From positions 1 through 58,770 of the forward strand of contig JAJZPN010000011.1 of the NCBI GenBank assembly GCA_021811145.1: 58,770 bases of DNA. The letters run 5' to 3'. The notes below the pieces were generated by a model that worked only from the letters and a program-made list of their open reading frames with translations, did no database searches and was not told the origin of the DNA. Position 1 is the first letter of the stretch. Each line of letters begins with the position of its first letter. The stretch comes from Pseudomonadota bacterium. GTDB taxonomy: Bacteria; Pseudomonadota; Gammaproteobacteria; Burkholderiales; Ferrovaceae. Shown here piece after piece: positions 47,875 to 57,091 of the stretch. The position numbers and the translations under genes are program-made.

Positions 47875-48416
47875 AAATTATTCCTACTGCCATTAACGAT
47901 GTATTAATCATTGAACCCACTGTATACGGCGACGATCGTGGTTTTTTCTTTGAAAGCTTTAATCAAAGAGTATTTGAGGAGTTAACAGGGGTGAGAGAGA
48001 CGTTTGTTCAAGACAACCACTCCTCATCAGTGCGTGGCGTATTAAGAGGACTTCATTATCAGCATCAATTCCCACAGGGCAAGTTAGTCCGGGTGATTGA
48101 AGGTGAGGTATTTGATGTGGCAGTGGATTTACGACAACATTCACCTCATTTTGGCCAGTGGGTGGGAGTCAATTTGTCAGCCAGTAACAAACAGATGCTG
48201 TGGATTCCCAAAGGCTTTGCTCATGGGTTTGTGACGCTCAGTGAGCGCGCTCAATTTTTATATAAAACCACTGATTATTGGCACCCTGAAGATGAAAAGG
48301 CCATTCAATGGAACGATTCAACTTTAAATATTTCTTGGCCCATTAATACCCCTCCCACTCTCTCAAAAAAAGACAGTTTGGGTGTGGCTTTTGACCAAGC
48401 CCTGTATTATGCATAA
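47871..48416 (+). CDS. rfbC: dTDP-4-dehydrorhamnose 3,5-epimerase
   Basis: Cupin epimerase acting just before RfbD. It begins MKIIPTAINDVLIIEP. The signature SFNQRVFEELTG, QDNHSSSVRGVLRGLHYQ (catalytic His in LHYQ), VRVIEGEVFDVAVDLR and IPKGFAHGF are present. ATG 47871 is chosen over an upstream GTG. Length 181. The product feeds surface polysaccharide synthesis. Confidence 0.96.
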   Translation: MKIIPTAINDVLIIEPTVYGDDRGFFFESFNQRVFEELTGVRETFVQDNHSSSVRGVLRGLHYQHQFPQGKLVRVIEGEVFDVAVDLRQHSPHFGQWVGVNLSASNKQMLWIPKGFAHGFVTLSERAQFLYKTTDYWHPEDEKAIQWNDSTLNISWPINTPPTLSKKDSLGVAFDQALYYA

Positions 48417-48421
48417 CGGTA

Positions 48422-49195
48422 TTAACGTAAAAAAAGCCAGAGCGTTAATATTAAACCAATCACTACCACATAGATCTTTAACCAACGGTTAGGAATATGT
48501 TGAATTAACCATGCACCAATCCAAGAGCCTCCCAAGGCCCCAATAGCAAGAGCGATGGCAATAGGCCAGTTTACTCTCGCTGACAAACTATAAATAATAA
48601 AAGACATGGAGGTAATTGCCACTACCAAGACATTTTTAGTGGCAATAGCTCGTCTTGCTTCAAGACCACTCATGGTTAATGCAGCAAGCATTAAGAAACC
48701 AATCCCCGCTGCAAAGTATCCCCCATAGATAGCAATTAAACTTTGCGACAACAATAACCGTTTTTCAATTGTCTGACGTTTCTCTTCTTCATGGATACCA
48801 GGACCCGCTAACACAGGGTTAGCTCTGAGAAGCGAACCCCAGGCGAACAAAACGGTAGCAAAAAGAGTTAACCAGGGTACTAGATGAGTAAATATTTTGG
48901 AGGGCGTGATACTCAATAGAATAGATCCCGTACAGCCACCTAACACACTAATTATCAGCAACTTTTTCAATGACAAGGTATGTACTCCAGAGGCAAGAGG
49001 TCGACTAACATGAGCTGAGCTCAATTGATTGGGGAAGAGCCCCATGGCTGCCGTCATACTTGCCGTCACTGGATCAAGACCAATTAATAACAGTACCGGG
49101 AAGATAATAAAGGTGCCCCCTCCTGCCATAAAATTTTGTGCTCCTGTATACACCCCCAAGAGTACCACACCAATTAATACTGATATTGGCTCCAT
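48422..49195 (-). CDS. TauE/SafE (TSUP) family permease
   Basis: Integral membrane protein with about eight hydrophobic helices (257 residues), of the TSUP family that moves sulphite, sulphoacetate and other small organic anions. Recognisable segments are GVYTGAQNFMAGGGTFIIFP near the N-terminus, the mid-protein GGYFAAGIGFLML and the C-terminal GGSWIGAWLIQHIPNRWLK. It starts 3 bases after mdcH, so it is the last gene of the malonate operon. A role in malonate or product transport is suggested by context only. Confidence 0.87.
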   Translation of the reverse strand: MEPISVLIGVVLLGVYTGAQNFMAGGGTFIIFPVLLLIGLDPVTASMTAAMGLFPNQLSSAHVSRPLASGVHTLSLKKLLIISVLGGCTGSILLSITPSKIFTHLVPWLTLFATVLFAWGSLLRANPVLAGPGIHEEEKRQTIEKRLLLSQSLIAIYGGYFAAGIGFLMLAALTMSGLEARRAIATKNVLVVAITSMSFIIYSLSARVNWPIAIALAIGALGGSWIGAWLIQHIPNRWLKIYVVVIGLILTLWLFLR

Positions 49196-49198
49196 GGA

Positions 49199-50107
49199 TT
49201 AACCCCAACGCTCTAACCAATCAAGTACTGCCTCATCATGACTAAATTCGTCTATTGAGCGCGCCATAATAGAGGAATCCATGTCACGAATCATTTTCGC
49301 TAAGGCATTACCAGGCCCTATTTCTAACACCACATCAGGACGATACTCACTTACTATAGACAAACAATGTTGCCAATTTAATGTGTGACATGTTTGATAA
49401 CAAAAGGCATGGACCAGCTCACGAGGCGCACTCATTACCGACCCACTCCCTCCCGCTAATAAAGAGATAGTGGGGGTGGACCATGGCAGTGTAGATAAAT
49501 ACTGAAACAGTGATTCTTCTACAGTGTGTAAGAGTGGCGTGTGTGAGGGAATACTGATTGGTAGCCAGCGCAGTATATTTGCCTTCACTAACACCTGTTG
49601 TTCAAACGCCAATAGATGCTGACGTAACCCTGCGATAACTGCCCCACCATAAGGCAGACGAATTGCCTCATACACTTGAAACTGAGTCATTCCCTCTTGA
49701 ATCAATTGATCATCACTGTTTTCTAAGTAAGCCATGGCGCAAGGACCGATCCTGGCCACGGCTCTATCCATTAATTGCGCTCGGACACAGGCTATGTGTA
49801 AAGCTGACATGTCACTCCATACCCCCGCAGCACAATACGAAGCGGTTTCTCCCGCAGAGTAACCTGCTATGAGTATAGGGGGGTGTGTGAGTTGACGACT
49901 AAAACGTTGCCAACGTGATAATTGAAGCGCAGTGATCAGTGGTTGTGCCACTGTGTTAACTGATAACTCTTTTTCAGTAACGGGGGGATGACTCAAGAGT
50001 GGCTCAAAGAGTACTGCTTTATGTTGTTCAGTTAAGGTCAACTGTAACTCATCGTAATGTCTTAATTGCTGGGCACCTTGGCCACTAAATATGACAGCTA
50101 AACGCAT
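49199..50107 (-). CDS. mdcH: Malonate decarboxylase epsilon subunit (malonyl-CoA:ACP transacylase)
   Basis: Loads malonyl groups onto the carrier subunit to prime the enzyme. It is FabD-like: FSGQGAQ at the N-terminus, nucleophile elbow AGYSAGE with Ser84, and the catalytic His in PSHTPLL. The C-terminal VLEIGPGNALAKM is also typical. Length 302. Its ATG lies 10 bases inside the end of the MdcG-MdcB fusion gene, indicating coupling. Confidence 0.93.
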   Translation of the reverse strand: MRLAVIFSGQGAQQLRHYDELQLTLTEQHKAVLFEPLLSHPPVTEKELSVNTVAQPLITALQLSRWQRFSRQLTHPPILIAGYSAGETASYCAAGVWSDMSALHIACVRAQLMDRAVARIGPCAMAYLENSDDQLIQEGMTQFQVYEAIRLPYGGAVIAGLRQHLLAFEQQVLVKANILRWLPISIPSHTPLLHTVEESLFQYLSTLPWSTPTISLLAGGSGSVMSAPRELVHAFCYQTCHTLNWQHCLSIVSEYRPDVVLEIGPGNALAKMIRDMDSSIMARSIDEFSHDEAVLDWLERWG

Positions 50108-51603
50108 AATAATTCTCGTCTACTCTGAGCGCTACTTAGATGACGTGTGTCACTATCTGTGGCGTAACGATTAAGCGCCATAACAAATGCCAACAAATCC
50201 GCACTCCCTCCCGGACTTAAATTATGATTGATCATACGATAATGAAAGGCTAACCATCTTGCCCATACCCGAGCGTTTGCCATATGTCCCATCTTTAAAA
50301 TCTGACCGGCTTCTTCTTGCACCGCCAATAGTGCGGTCTCTCCACCGCGCCATAAAATCGTAGAGTCATCCACATGCGTCATTAACAATAATAATGTGCG
50401 CGTTCGTGCATAAAAAACGCCCTCTTCTTTTAAAGCTTGTCGATAAAAAGGGAGTACTTCCTCTACAACAAAAGCATATCCAGACAAGGCCATCTCTAGA
50501 GCCCCTGGTCTATGCCATTGCCTATACACCAGTTGCCCATGACTGTTTAGTGGTCGCATTTGAGCCTGATGTTTTGCTAACTCTTCCCCCCATAGCTCTA
50601 CAATTCTAGTACATATTTTTTTAGCGCTCGTTGCAGGTTGTGAGGCACGTGAGGCGAGCAGTAACCCCAGATGAAAAATCCCTCCGCGATGGGTATTCAC
50701 GCCTCCAGTTCTTGCCAACATCTTATTTTCAGCAGCCAAACCCTGTTCTCTTAACCTCTCAAATTGAGCGTGTTGTCGACCAAGATCGATGATAGTTAAA
50801 AAATAATGACGCAAAGCAAAGATACTGCGCCATAACATAAGCCTATCCATATCACGGTGAGATCCCGTATCAAGTGGACTCACTAAACCTGGTTTCGGAC
50901 AGAGACGCAATTCGTCATAGAGTGCGGTTAAGGCAATGTTTGCTAACTGTAATCGCTCTTGGCGTACTCTACTAGACAAAGTGTTACGCTCCACCAATTT
51001 AACCTCATGGATTGATTTCACCAGACACTGTTTAACCTTTATTTCAGCGTATTCTCGCCAAGGGACATCTTGATCTAGCCAACGAATTTCACCATCAATT
51101 AGAGGCGTTGGATAAATGTGAGTAAGTGCTTTAAGCGTAGCTAAAAACTCTTTCACTAAAGAGCCTCTAGATGGCACAAACAATAGATCCACATCGCTCT
51201 TTTCTCTTAGTAGCTCAAGGCCTAATAGCGGCACATAAGCTGCAGCACCAACAACACGCACCACAATTTGATGCTTGTGGGCTAACTCAATCACCTGATT
51301 AAGAGGTTCTTGCCAAGACATGGGCAGATAAGCAACCACCCTCTCTAGTAGAGGCGGTGCTTGATACCGTTTTACATATGACCAGGGAACACTGACAGAA
51401 ATACGTTTTTTATCTTGCGGCGTATAGCGAGTCACCCCCACCACACAGTGTTGTGTATCTGATTGACGTGTTGCCCAAAAAGGGCGCGCTGCCTGCTGCC
51501 AATTTATCACCCATTCTTGTTCTATAACTGGAGTGATTAAACAAGTCTCATCGATGGTTTTTAGAAAAACCAGATCATGTCTTTGTAGTGGAAGTGGTAG
51601 CAT
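50098..51603 (-). CDS. mdcGB: MdcG-MdcB fusion: prosthetic-group transferase plus triphosphoribosyl-dephospho-CoA synthase
   Basis: One 501-residue protein with both enzymes that build and attach the prosthetic group of malonate decarboxylase. Residues 1 to about 205 match MdcG, the nucleotidyltransferase that links the group to the carrier (RHDLVFL; GAAAYVPLLGLELL; SDVDLLF with Asp137/Asp139). Residues about 210-501 match MdcB/CitG (CPKPGLVSPLDTGSHRDMD at 235-253; GGVNTHRGGIFHLG at 300-313). These are separate genes in Klebsiella and Pseudomonas. A comparable CitX-CitG fusion exists for citrate lyase in some bacteria. No stand-alone mdcB lies between mdcA and mdcC. It overlaps mdcE by 29 bases and mdcH by 10. 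The joined symbol is descriptive. Confidence 0.92.
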   Translation of the reverse strand: MLPLPLQRHDLVFLKTIDETCLITPVIEQEWVINWQQAARPFWATRQSDTQHCVVGVTRYTPQDKKRISVSVPWSYVKRYQAPPLLERVVAYLPMSWQEPLNQVIELAHKHQIVVRVVGAAAYVPLLGLELLREKSDVDLLFVPSRGSLVKEFLATLKALTHIYPTPLIDGEIRWLDQDVPWREYAEIKVKQCLVKSIHEVKLVERNTLSSRVRQERLQLANIALTALYDELRLCPKPGLVSPLDTGSHRDMDRLMLWRSIFALRHYFLTIIDLGRQHAQFERLREQGLAAENKMLARTGGVNTHRGGIFHLGLLLASRASQPATSAKKICTRIVELWGEELAKHQAQMRPLNSHGQLVYRQWHRPGALEMALSGYAFVVEEVLPFYRQALKEEGVFYARTRTLLLLMTHVDDSTILWRGGETALLAVQEEAGQILKMGHMANARVWARWLAFHYRMINHNLSPGGSADLLAFVMALNRYATDSDTRHLSSAQSRRELLCV

Positions 51604-52309
51604 GAATTACTCGTTGGGCCACTGATGATGCCAGCTCTCTTCCTTGTCGCTCTAACCCCAGCTCCGGGCGTTGGTCTATATTGGGTCCATGTAGCTGCTT
51701 TAACAAACACTCTTCCCAATTGTCATCAAGGCTCCACATTTCATGAATTCCACCCATACGCCAATAGTTTTCGGGACCAGGAGCAAACACTGGGGAGTGT
51801 TTGGCAAGCTCTGTCAGACGAGTGTAATCAATTCGAGTAATTCTCGACATGGCTCTTAAATCCATCACACGTACTTCTACCTGTGGCAGAGCGATAATAC
51901 GATCGGCCAATAAACCAAAGGCCAGAAAACCACCTGATACAGCTTCACCATGAATCAATGTAATCAGACGATGCCCTTTAACACGAGCTGCTTCAACACA
52001 GCGTGCAAGGTGAGCAAAGTAGCCATTTAAACCCAATAACTCTTCACGTCTTGATAACTCTTGTCCTTGGGTATCAGCGATCATCACAATAGGTAGAGGA
52101 TGATTCTGATCTTGTTCAATGCAATGAATAATTGATTGAGACAAGCTTAAAGCGATAGCGGAATTCACTGCCACATGATTGGTGGTACCAATAACATGTA
52201 CCGCTCCTTCTCGGGTTTGTCCCATACCAGAGAGCGTGTCACCGGTAACTTGTATATCAGACCCTTGAGGGAACAAACGGGCCCAGAGAGACGACAAGGT
52301 ATCACTCAT
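51575..52309 (-). CDS. mdcE: Malonate decarboxylase gamma subunit
   Basis: Carboxyltransferase-type subunit that with MdcD decarboxylates the malonyl-carrier thioester. The crotonase-like segment HGEAVSGGFLAFGLLADRI is near residues 113-131, preceded by the LNGYFAHLARCVEAAR stretch. It continues to PENYWRMGGIHEMW. Length 244. Its ATG lies 8 bases inside the end of mdcD. No substitutions at Gly-rich oxyanion positions noted. Confidence 0.93.
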   Translation of the reverse strand: MSDTLSSLWARLFPQGSDIQVTGDTLSGMGQTREGAVHVIGTTNHVAVNSAIALSLSQSIIHCIEQDQNHPLPIVMIADTQGQELSRREELLGLNGYFAHLARCVEAARVKGHRLITLIHGEAVSGGFLAFGLLADRIIALPQVEVRVMDLRAMSRITRIDYTRLTELAKHSPVFAPGPENYWRMGGIHEMWSLDDNWEECLLKQLHGPNIDQRPELGLERQGRELASSVAQRVIHATTSTTKT

Positions 52310-53198
52310 GTGTTGTCTCCGCTAAGCGTTGATTAAATTGAGCCACACTCATTAATGACACCTCATCGCTGGCTAAACCCAAACTTGACCACACTTCACT
52401 ACCTTCGCGAATATGACTAGGCATGAGTGAGCGTTTAACTAGATTCTGTTGTTGTTCAGCAAGCTCTGTTAGCGTAAAGCTTTTTTTCTTAATCTTATTG
52501 CTTGTCACATCCTCTAGTGCTGCTCTAAAAGAATGAATGTTATCCTCTACCAGCACCTGAGCTTCATTGAGAGTACGACGAATTTTGCCACCGGTAACAC
52601 GCCATACTAAAGCACGGTCTTTAGCATCAAATTCATCCACCCCTTTAACTGTCTCAATGACTTCTGGGCCAGATAAACCCATCCGTCCTTCCTCAGACAT
52701 GACAATCACATCACATAAGCGTGTCACAATACCCATCCCACCAAAGGCACCGCAACTGCCACCCACTAAGGCAATAACAGGAATCCCCGCTTGTTGTACA
52801 CTAAAGAGTGCACGCATAATTTCGGAAATTGCAATCAATCCGGCATTGGCTTCGTGTAAACGGACTCCGCCCGAATCCACAGCGAATACCACGTAATCCA
52901 CTTGACTAGTGATGGCTCTTAATAAAGCACCACGAATCTTAGCGCCGTGTACCTCTCCTACAGCACCACCATTAAAGAGTCCCTCTTGAGCAATCATAAC
53001 GACTCTTTTATCCTTTATTTTTCCTTCGCCTACTACCACACCATCATCAAAGGACACGGGCGCACCCAATGCTGCCAAGTGAGGACTAGTGATACGCTCA
53101 GCAGGGCTTAGCCATTCATTAAAAGTCCCTGAATCACAAAGATCCTGCACCCGATTTCTAGCGGAAGCTTCTCGATAACTGCGTTTTAATGAACTCAT
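52302..53198 (-). CDS. mdcD: Malonate decarboxylase beta subunit
   Basis: Carboxyltransferase beta-like subunit paired with MdcE. It carries FDDGVVVGEGKI, DSGGVRLHEANAGL, the CoA-carboxyltransferase motif VGGSCGAFGGMGI and GLSGPEVIETVKGVDEFD. I chose ATG 53198 (MSSLKRSYREASARN), overlapping the mdcC stop as ATGA; a GTG five codons upstream also exists. Length 298. Confidence 0.94.
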   Translation of the reverse strand: MSSLKRSYREASARNRVQDLCDSGTFNEWLSPAERITSPHLAALGAPVSFDDGVVVGEGKIKDKRVVMIAQEGLFNGGAVGEVHGAKIRGALLRAITSQVDYVVFAVDSGGVRLHEANAGLIAISEIMRALFSVQQAGIPVIALVGGSCGAFGGMGIVTRLCDVIVMSEEGRMGLSGPEVIETVKGVDEFDAKDRALVWRVTGGKIRRTLNEAQVLVEDNIHSFRAALEDVTSNKIKKKSFTLTELAEQQQNLVKRSLMPSHIREGSEVWSSLGLASDEVSLMSVAQFNQRLAETTHE

Positions 53199-53509
53199 GA
53201 TGGTTGACACCAATTTTGAAAAGCTTGATCTAAACGTAAACTCACTACCGCGGGCGTTGCCCCTGCATCATTGATGGCAAAGGTTAACCCGCCCACAGGA
53301 TGACGTTCTGCAAAATCACGTAATACCGCTTGCCAGACTTCAGCAAAACCATGTGCCGCCGTGTCCACATTAAATGAAGTGAGAGTATGGTCAGCATGAA
53401 CTTCAACTAATATTTCTAGATTTCCAGAAGCCACCACCCCACATAATATTGACTGAGCGAGAGACTGAGGATGAGGTTGTGAGTGGCAAGAGAGAGTAAT
53501 GTGTTCCAT
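53195..53509 (-). CDS. mdcC: Malonate decarboxylase acyl carrier (delta) subunit
   Basis: Small carrier protein (104 residues) that holds the 2'-(5''-triphosphoribosyl)-3'-dephospho-CoA group. The modified Ser lies in the GVVASGNLE motif, probably Ser28, matching the conserved (G/A)SG(D/N)LE site of the family. It lies 3 bases after mdcA and overlaps mdcD by ATGA. Confidence 0.93.
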   Translation of the reverse strand: MEHITLSCHSQPHPQSLAQSILCGVVASGNLEILVEVHADHTLTSFNVDTAAHGFAEVWQAVLRDFAERHPVGGLTFAINDAGATPAVVSLRLDQAFQNWCQPS

Positions 53510-53512
53510 AAA

Positions 53513-55147
53513 TCACCAATTTCTAAAACGTTTCGGAGGTTGATAGAGTCCTTGTGAAGCGATCACTAAATCCTTAATTGATCTGGCTGCAAGCCAATCA
53601 CGATTAGCTTGTGCAACATTAATACCGATGTCTTGAGGGCGTTGAATAACCCCACGATCACGGAGATTTTCTACTAGGCGATGATCCCTCTTCATCCCCA
53701 CAGGTGTATAACCTGCTACACCTCGGATCGCTTGTTCACGCTCTTCAAGATTGCGTGTTAATAATAAATTAGCAATCCCCTCTTCAGTAATCACATGGGT
53801 GACATCATCACCATAGATCATGATTGGTGGTAGAGCCATAGCCATATCATCCATTAACTGCCAGGCATCCAAGCGTTCTACAAAAGTCGGTTGGTTAGGG
53901 GCTTGCCACGTCTCAAACATTTGTACGACTAATTTTTGTCCACGGATAAGTGGCGCATCTCCTGCCTTTTGCTGTCCTGCCTTAAGCCATGCATGGCTTG
54001 CATGACGTCTGCCTCTGGCATCAGAGCCCATATTGGGGGCTCCACCAAAACCCGTGATTCTTCCTAATGTCGCAGTTGAACTGTTAGCATGCAAATCCAT
54101 TTGTAAGGTAGAACCTATAAATAAGTCACAGCCATATAATCCAGCGGTTTGACAAAAGGCTCGGTTAGAACGCATCGAGCCATCTCGCCCAGTAAAAAAC
54201 ACATCTGAACGGGCTTTTATATAGTTTTCCATCCCAACTTCTGAACCAAAGCTATGAATACTTTTTACAAATCCGGCCTCAATAGCAGGAATTAATGTGG
54301 GATGAGGATTGAGTGCCCAATGTTGACAAATTTGCCCCCGTAAACCTAGCTCTGTGGCATAAGTGGGTAATAACAATTCAATGGCTGCGGTATCAAAACC
54401 GATACCATGATTTAAACGCTGAATATGATAGGGAGCATATATTCCCTTGATGGCCATCATCGCCATTAACACTTGAACTTCAGTAATATGCTGAGGGTCC
54501 CGTGTAAACAATGGCTCCACATAACTAGGACGTGGCGCTTTAACACAAATATCTACCCAATCGCGTGGAATATCAATGCGCGGTAATTGTTCGACAATCT
54601 CATCTACCTGAACAATGACAATACCACTTTTAAATGCAGTGGCCTCAATAATAACAGGGGTGTCTTCTGTGTTGGGACCTAAGTATAAGTTTCCCTCACG
54701 ATCAGCACTGGCTGCTGCAACTAAACATAGGTGAGGTGTTAAATCAATAAAGTAACGGCCAAATAATTCAAGGTAAGTATGAATGGCGCCAATTTCAATT
54801 TTCTTATTGGTAACAAGCCGTGCTAATTGATGTGACTGTGGCCCTGAAAAAGAAAAATCGACTTTTTTAGCAATCCCTTTTTCAAATAACGCAATATGGC
54901 TAGGTAAGGCCAATACAGACTGTACAATATGTAAATCATGCACCTTCTCTGGCTGACAACAACTTAACGCATCAGCCAAAAAATCAGCCTGTTTTTGATT
55001 ATTTCCCTCAAGACAAACACGGTCACCAGGTTCACACAATGCTTCAAGTACCTCAGTGATTTGATCTGCCTCAATCCATTTTCCTTGAAGCCGTCCTTGT
55101 ATGCGTGCTAAACGCTCTTGTCTTTTTTTTAACTGTGAGTCCCACAT
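53513..55147 (-). CDS. mdcA: Malonate decarboxylase alpha subunit (acetyl-S-ACP:malonate ACP transferase)
   Basis: CoA-transferase-like subunit that swaps acetyl for malonyl on the carrier protein. It starts MWDSQLKKRQERLARIQG. Family landmarks are EGNNQKQADFLADAL, HLCLVAAASADREGNLYLGPN, RLNHGIGFDTAAIELLLPTY, GFGGAPNMGSDARGRRHASH and VTEEGIANLLLTRNLEER. Length 544 is normal. It follows the TRAP transporter by 19 bases and begins the catalytic part of the operon. Confidence 0.95.
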   Translation of the reverse strand: MWDSQLKKRQERLARIQGRLQGKWIEADQITEVLEALCEPGDRVCLEGNNQKQADFLADALSCCQPEKVHDLHIVQSVLALPSHIALFEKGIAKKVDFSFSGPQSHQLARLVTNKKIEIGAIHTYLELFGRYFIDLTPHLCLVAAASADREGNLYLGPNTEDTPVIIEATAFKSGIVIVQVDEIVEQLPRIDIPRDWVDICVKAPRPSYVEPLFTRDPQHITEVQVLMAMMAIKGIYAPYHIQRLNHGIGFDTAAIELLLPTYATELGLRGQICQHWALNPHPTLIPAIEAGFVKSIHSFGSEVGMENYIKARSDVFFTGRDGSMRSNRAFCQTAGLYGCDLFIGSTLQMDLHANSSTATLGRITGFGGAPNMGSDARGRRHASHAWLKAGQQKAGDAPLIRGQKLVVQMFETWQAPNQPTFVERLDAWQLMDDMAMALPPIMIYGDDVTHVITEEGIANLLLTRNLEEREQAIRGVAGYTPVGMKRDHRLVENLRDRGVIQRPQDIGINVAQANRDWLAARSIKDLVIASQGLYQPPKRFRNW

Positions 55148-55166
55148 ATCTAATTCTTTATTCCTA

Positions 55167-56522
55167 TCAGGAGAGCGCTACGCCTAACATAGAATTAGGG
55201 ATAGCAGACACAATCGCCGGAAAAACCGATAATAATATCAACGATAAAATCATCAATAAAATAAAAGGAACCACCCCCCACACCACATCTTTTAATGGAA
55301 TGTCAGGTGCTACACTTTTTATCACAAATAAATTCAGTCCCACTGGCGGATGAATCAATCCCATTTCCATGACGATCGTCATCATGACCCCAAACCAAAT
55401 CAAATCAAACCCTGCCGCCTTAAGAGGTGGCAGAATAATGGGAGAAGTCATTAAAATGATGGAGACAGGAGGTAAGAAAAACCCCAACACCACAATAAAA
55501 ATCAAAATGGCAATCAATAAAAACCATTTTGATAAATGTAAGCCCACTACCCATTGAGCAGCTGATTGGCTAATTTGTAGGTAACTCATAACATAAGAAT
55601 AGAGCAATGACATACCCACAATAAGCATCAACATACTGGACTCTTTTAATGTTGCACCTAGAATCGGAGAAAGGTCTCGAGGACGCCACACACGATAAAT
55701 TATAAAAATGAGTAACAGTGCTAATACCCCGCCTAATCCTGCTGTTTCAGAAGGAGTGGCGTACCCACCATAAAGGGCGATCATGACACCAATTAATAAA
55801 ATCACAAAAGGTAGAATGCGCGGCAACATGGCTGTTTTTTGTTTTAGTGTCAGTACTTCATTATCTAGATAAGCTGACTTCACTCCACCTGACTGATAAA
55901 TGCGTAATGCTTCCCGATATTCTTTTTTATAATTCCAAGCGGCATACATCGAAAACAAGATAACCAACAATAATCCTGGCCCCAAGGCACCTAAAAATAA
56001 ACGCCCTAAAGACACTTCAGCGGCTACTGAATATAAAATCATGGTCACTGATGGAGGTAAAAGAATACCCAAGGTTCCTCCGGCGGCAATGACCCCTGCG
56101 GCGAAACGAGATGAATAACCACGTGCACGCATCTCAGGAATACCGGCACTGCCAATGGCTGAACAGGTCGCAGGGCTAGATCCTGCCATGGCAGCAAACA
56201 ATGCGCATGCTAGGATATTGGCAATACCAAGACCACCAGGAACACGCCCAAGCCAAGCATGAATAGCTGAATATAAATCAGCCCCTGCACGAGACTTACC
56301 AATTGCCGATCCTTTTAAAATAAATAAAGGAATAGACAACAATGTGATACTCGACATTTCGTCATAGACGTTTTGAGAGACCGTATCTAAGGAAGAGTGT
56401 GGCATAAAAATTAGCATAAAGGTTAATGCAACTGAACCTAATGCAAAGGCAATGGGAACACCTAACAACATGACAAATAAGGTGGCAAAGCCGTATAAAA
56501 TCCCAATCCATTCAACACTCAT
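55167..56522 (-). CDS. dctM: TRAP transporter large permease (DctM-type)
   Basis: The 12-helix ion-coupled permease of a tripartite ATP-independent periplasmic transporter. I chose ATG 56522 (MSVEWIGILYGF), which overlaps the dctQ stop as ATGA, giving 451 residues. Typical segments are GSSPATCSAIGSAGIPEM, ITLLSIPLFILKG, YGGYATPSETAGLGG, GLIHPPVGLNLFVIKS and the FFLPPVSIILMTSPIILP region. It sits directly upstream of mdcA, so malonate or a related dicarboxylate is the likely cargo (inferred). The symbol denotes the family. Confidence 0.93.
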   Translation of the reverse strand: MSVEWIGILYGFATLFVMLLGVPIAFALGSVALTFMLIFMPHSSLDTVSQNVYDEMSSITLLSIPLFILKGSAIGKSRAGADLYSAIHAWLGRVPGGLGIANILACALFAAMAGSSPATCSAIGSAGIPEMRARGYSSRFAAGVIAAGGTLGILLPPSVTMILYSVAAEVSLGRLFLGALGPGLLLVILFSMYAAWNYKKEYREALRIYQSGGVKSAYLDNEVLTLKQKTAMLPRILPFVILLIGVMIALYGGYATPSETAGLGGVLALLLIFIIYRVWRPRDLSPILGATLKESSMLMLIVGMSLLYSYVMSYLQISQSAAQWVVGLHLSKWFLLIAILIFIVVLGFFLPPVSIILMTSPIILPPLKAAGFDLIWFGVMMTIVMEMGLIHPPVGLNLFVIKSVAPDIPLKDVVWGVVPFILLMILSLILLSVFPAIVSAIPNSMLGVALS

Positions 56523-57091
56523 TGATTCGCTCCATGTGGCTTTGCCCAACCTGATAATACTTGTAGTAATAATTGTAAATTTAACAACATCATCCCGACA
56601 CTCATTAAGCCATATGGAATCCACAAAGGTGGTGCCCACACAGAAGCAGTGGTCATTCCCTCTTGATAAGCATCAACGAGTAGCGCAAAAGATTTCCAAG
56701 TAAAAAAGCTAATAAATGCCAAGGAAATTACGTCACTTAGCCATAAACGGACACGATTAGTTTTGCTAGATAATAACCCTGCAATCGCTTCAATGGCCAC
56801 ATGGCCTCTCTGCCCTTGTACTGCTCCAGATGAAATAAAGATAGCCCCTACCAATAAAAAAATAGAAGTTTCATCTTGCCAATCAGTGGGTATTTTTAGG
56901 AAATAACGCAGCACCACACTGGACGTTAAGACCAGACAGGCTGCAACAAGTGCTAGCATAGACAACCATGATAGCGTGCGGTGAATCCAAGACAGTCCTA
57001 TTGAGAGTCCACGCAACACCCTATTATTAGGGTGTTGCATATGTCCAAGTGGAATGTATGGATTAGTGGGGTTATCGTGACCGTGACTCAC
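56519..57091 (-). CDS. dctQ: TRAP transporter small permease (DctQ-type)
   Basis: Four-helix partner of DctM (190 residues). The hydrophobic helices lie at about 36-58, 75-95, 115-135 and 160-180. The N-helix LSMLALVAACLVLTSSVVLRYF, then DEISIFLLVGAIF-like WQDETSIFLLVGAIFISSGA and QGQRGHVAIE, match the family. The start is GTG 57091 overlapping the dctP stop as GTGA. The N-terminus (about 1-28) is a polar extension rich in His and Pro. Confidence 0.9.
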   Translation of the reverse strand: MSHGHDNPTNPYIPLGHMQHPNNRVLRGLSIGLSWIHRTLSWLSMLALVAACLVLTSSVVLRYFLKIPTDWQDETSIFLLVGAIFISSGAVQGQRGHVAIEAIAGLLSSKTNRVRLWLSDVISLAFISFFTWKSFALLVDAYQEGMTTASVWAPPLWIPYGLMSVGMMLLNLQLLLQVLSGWAKPHGANQ

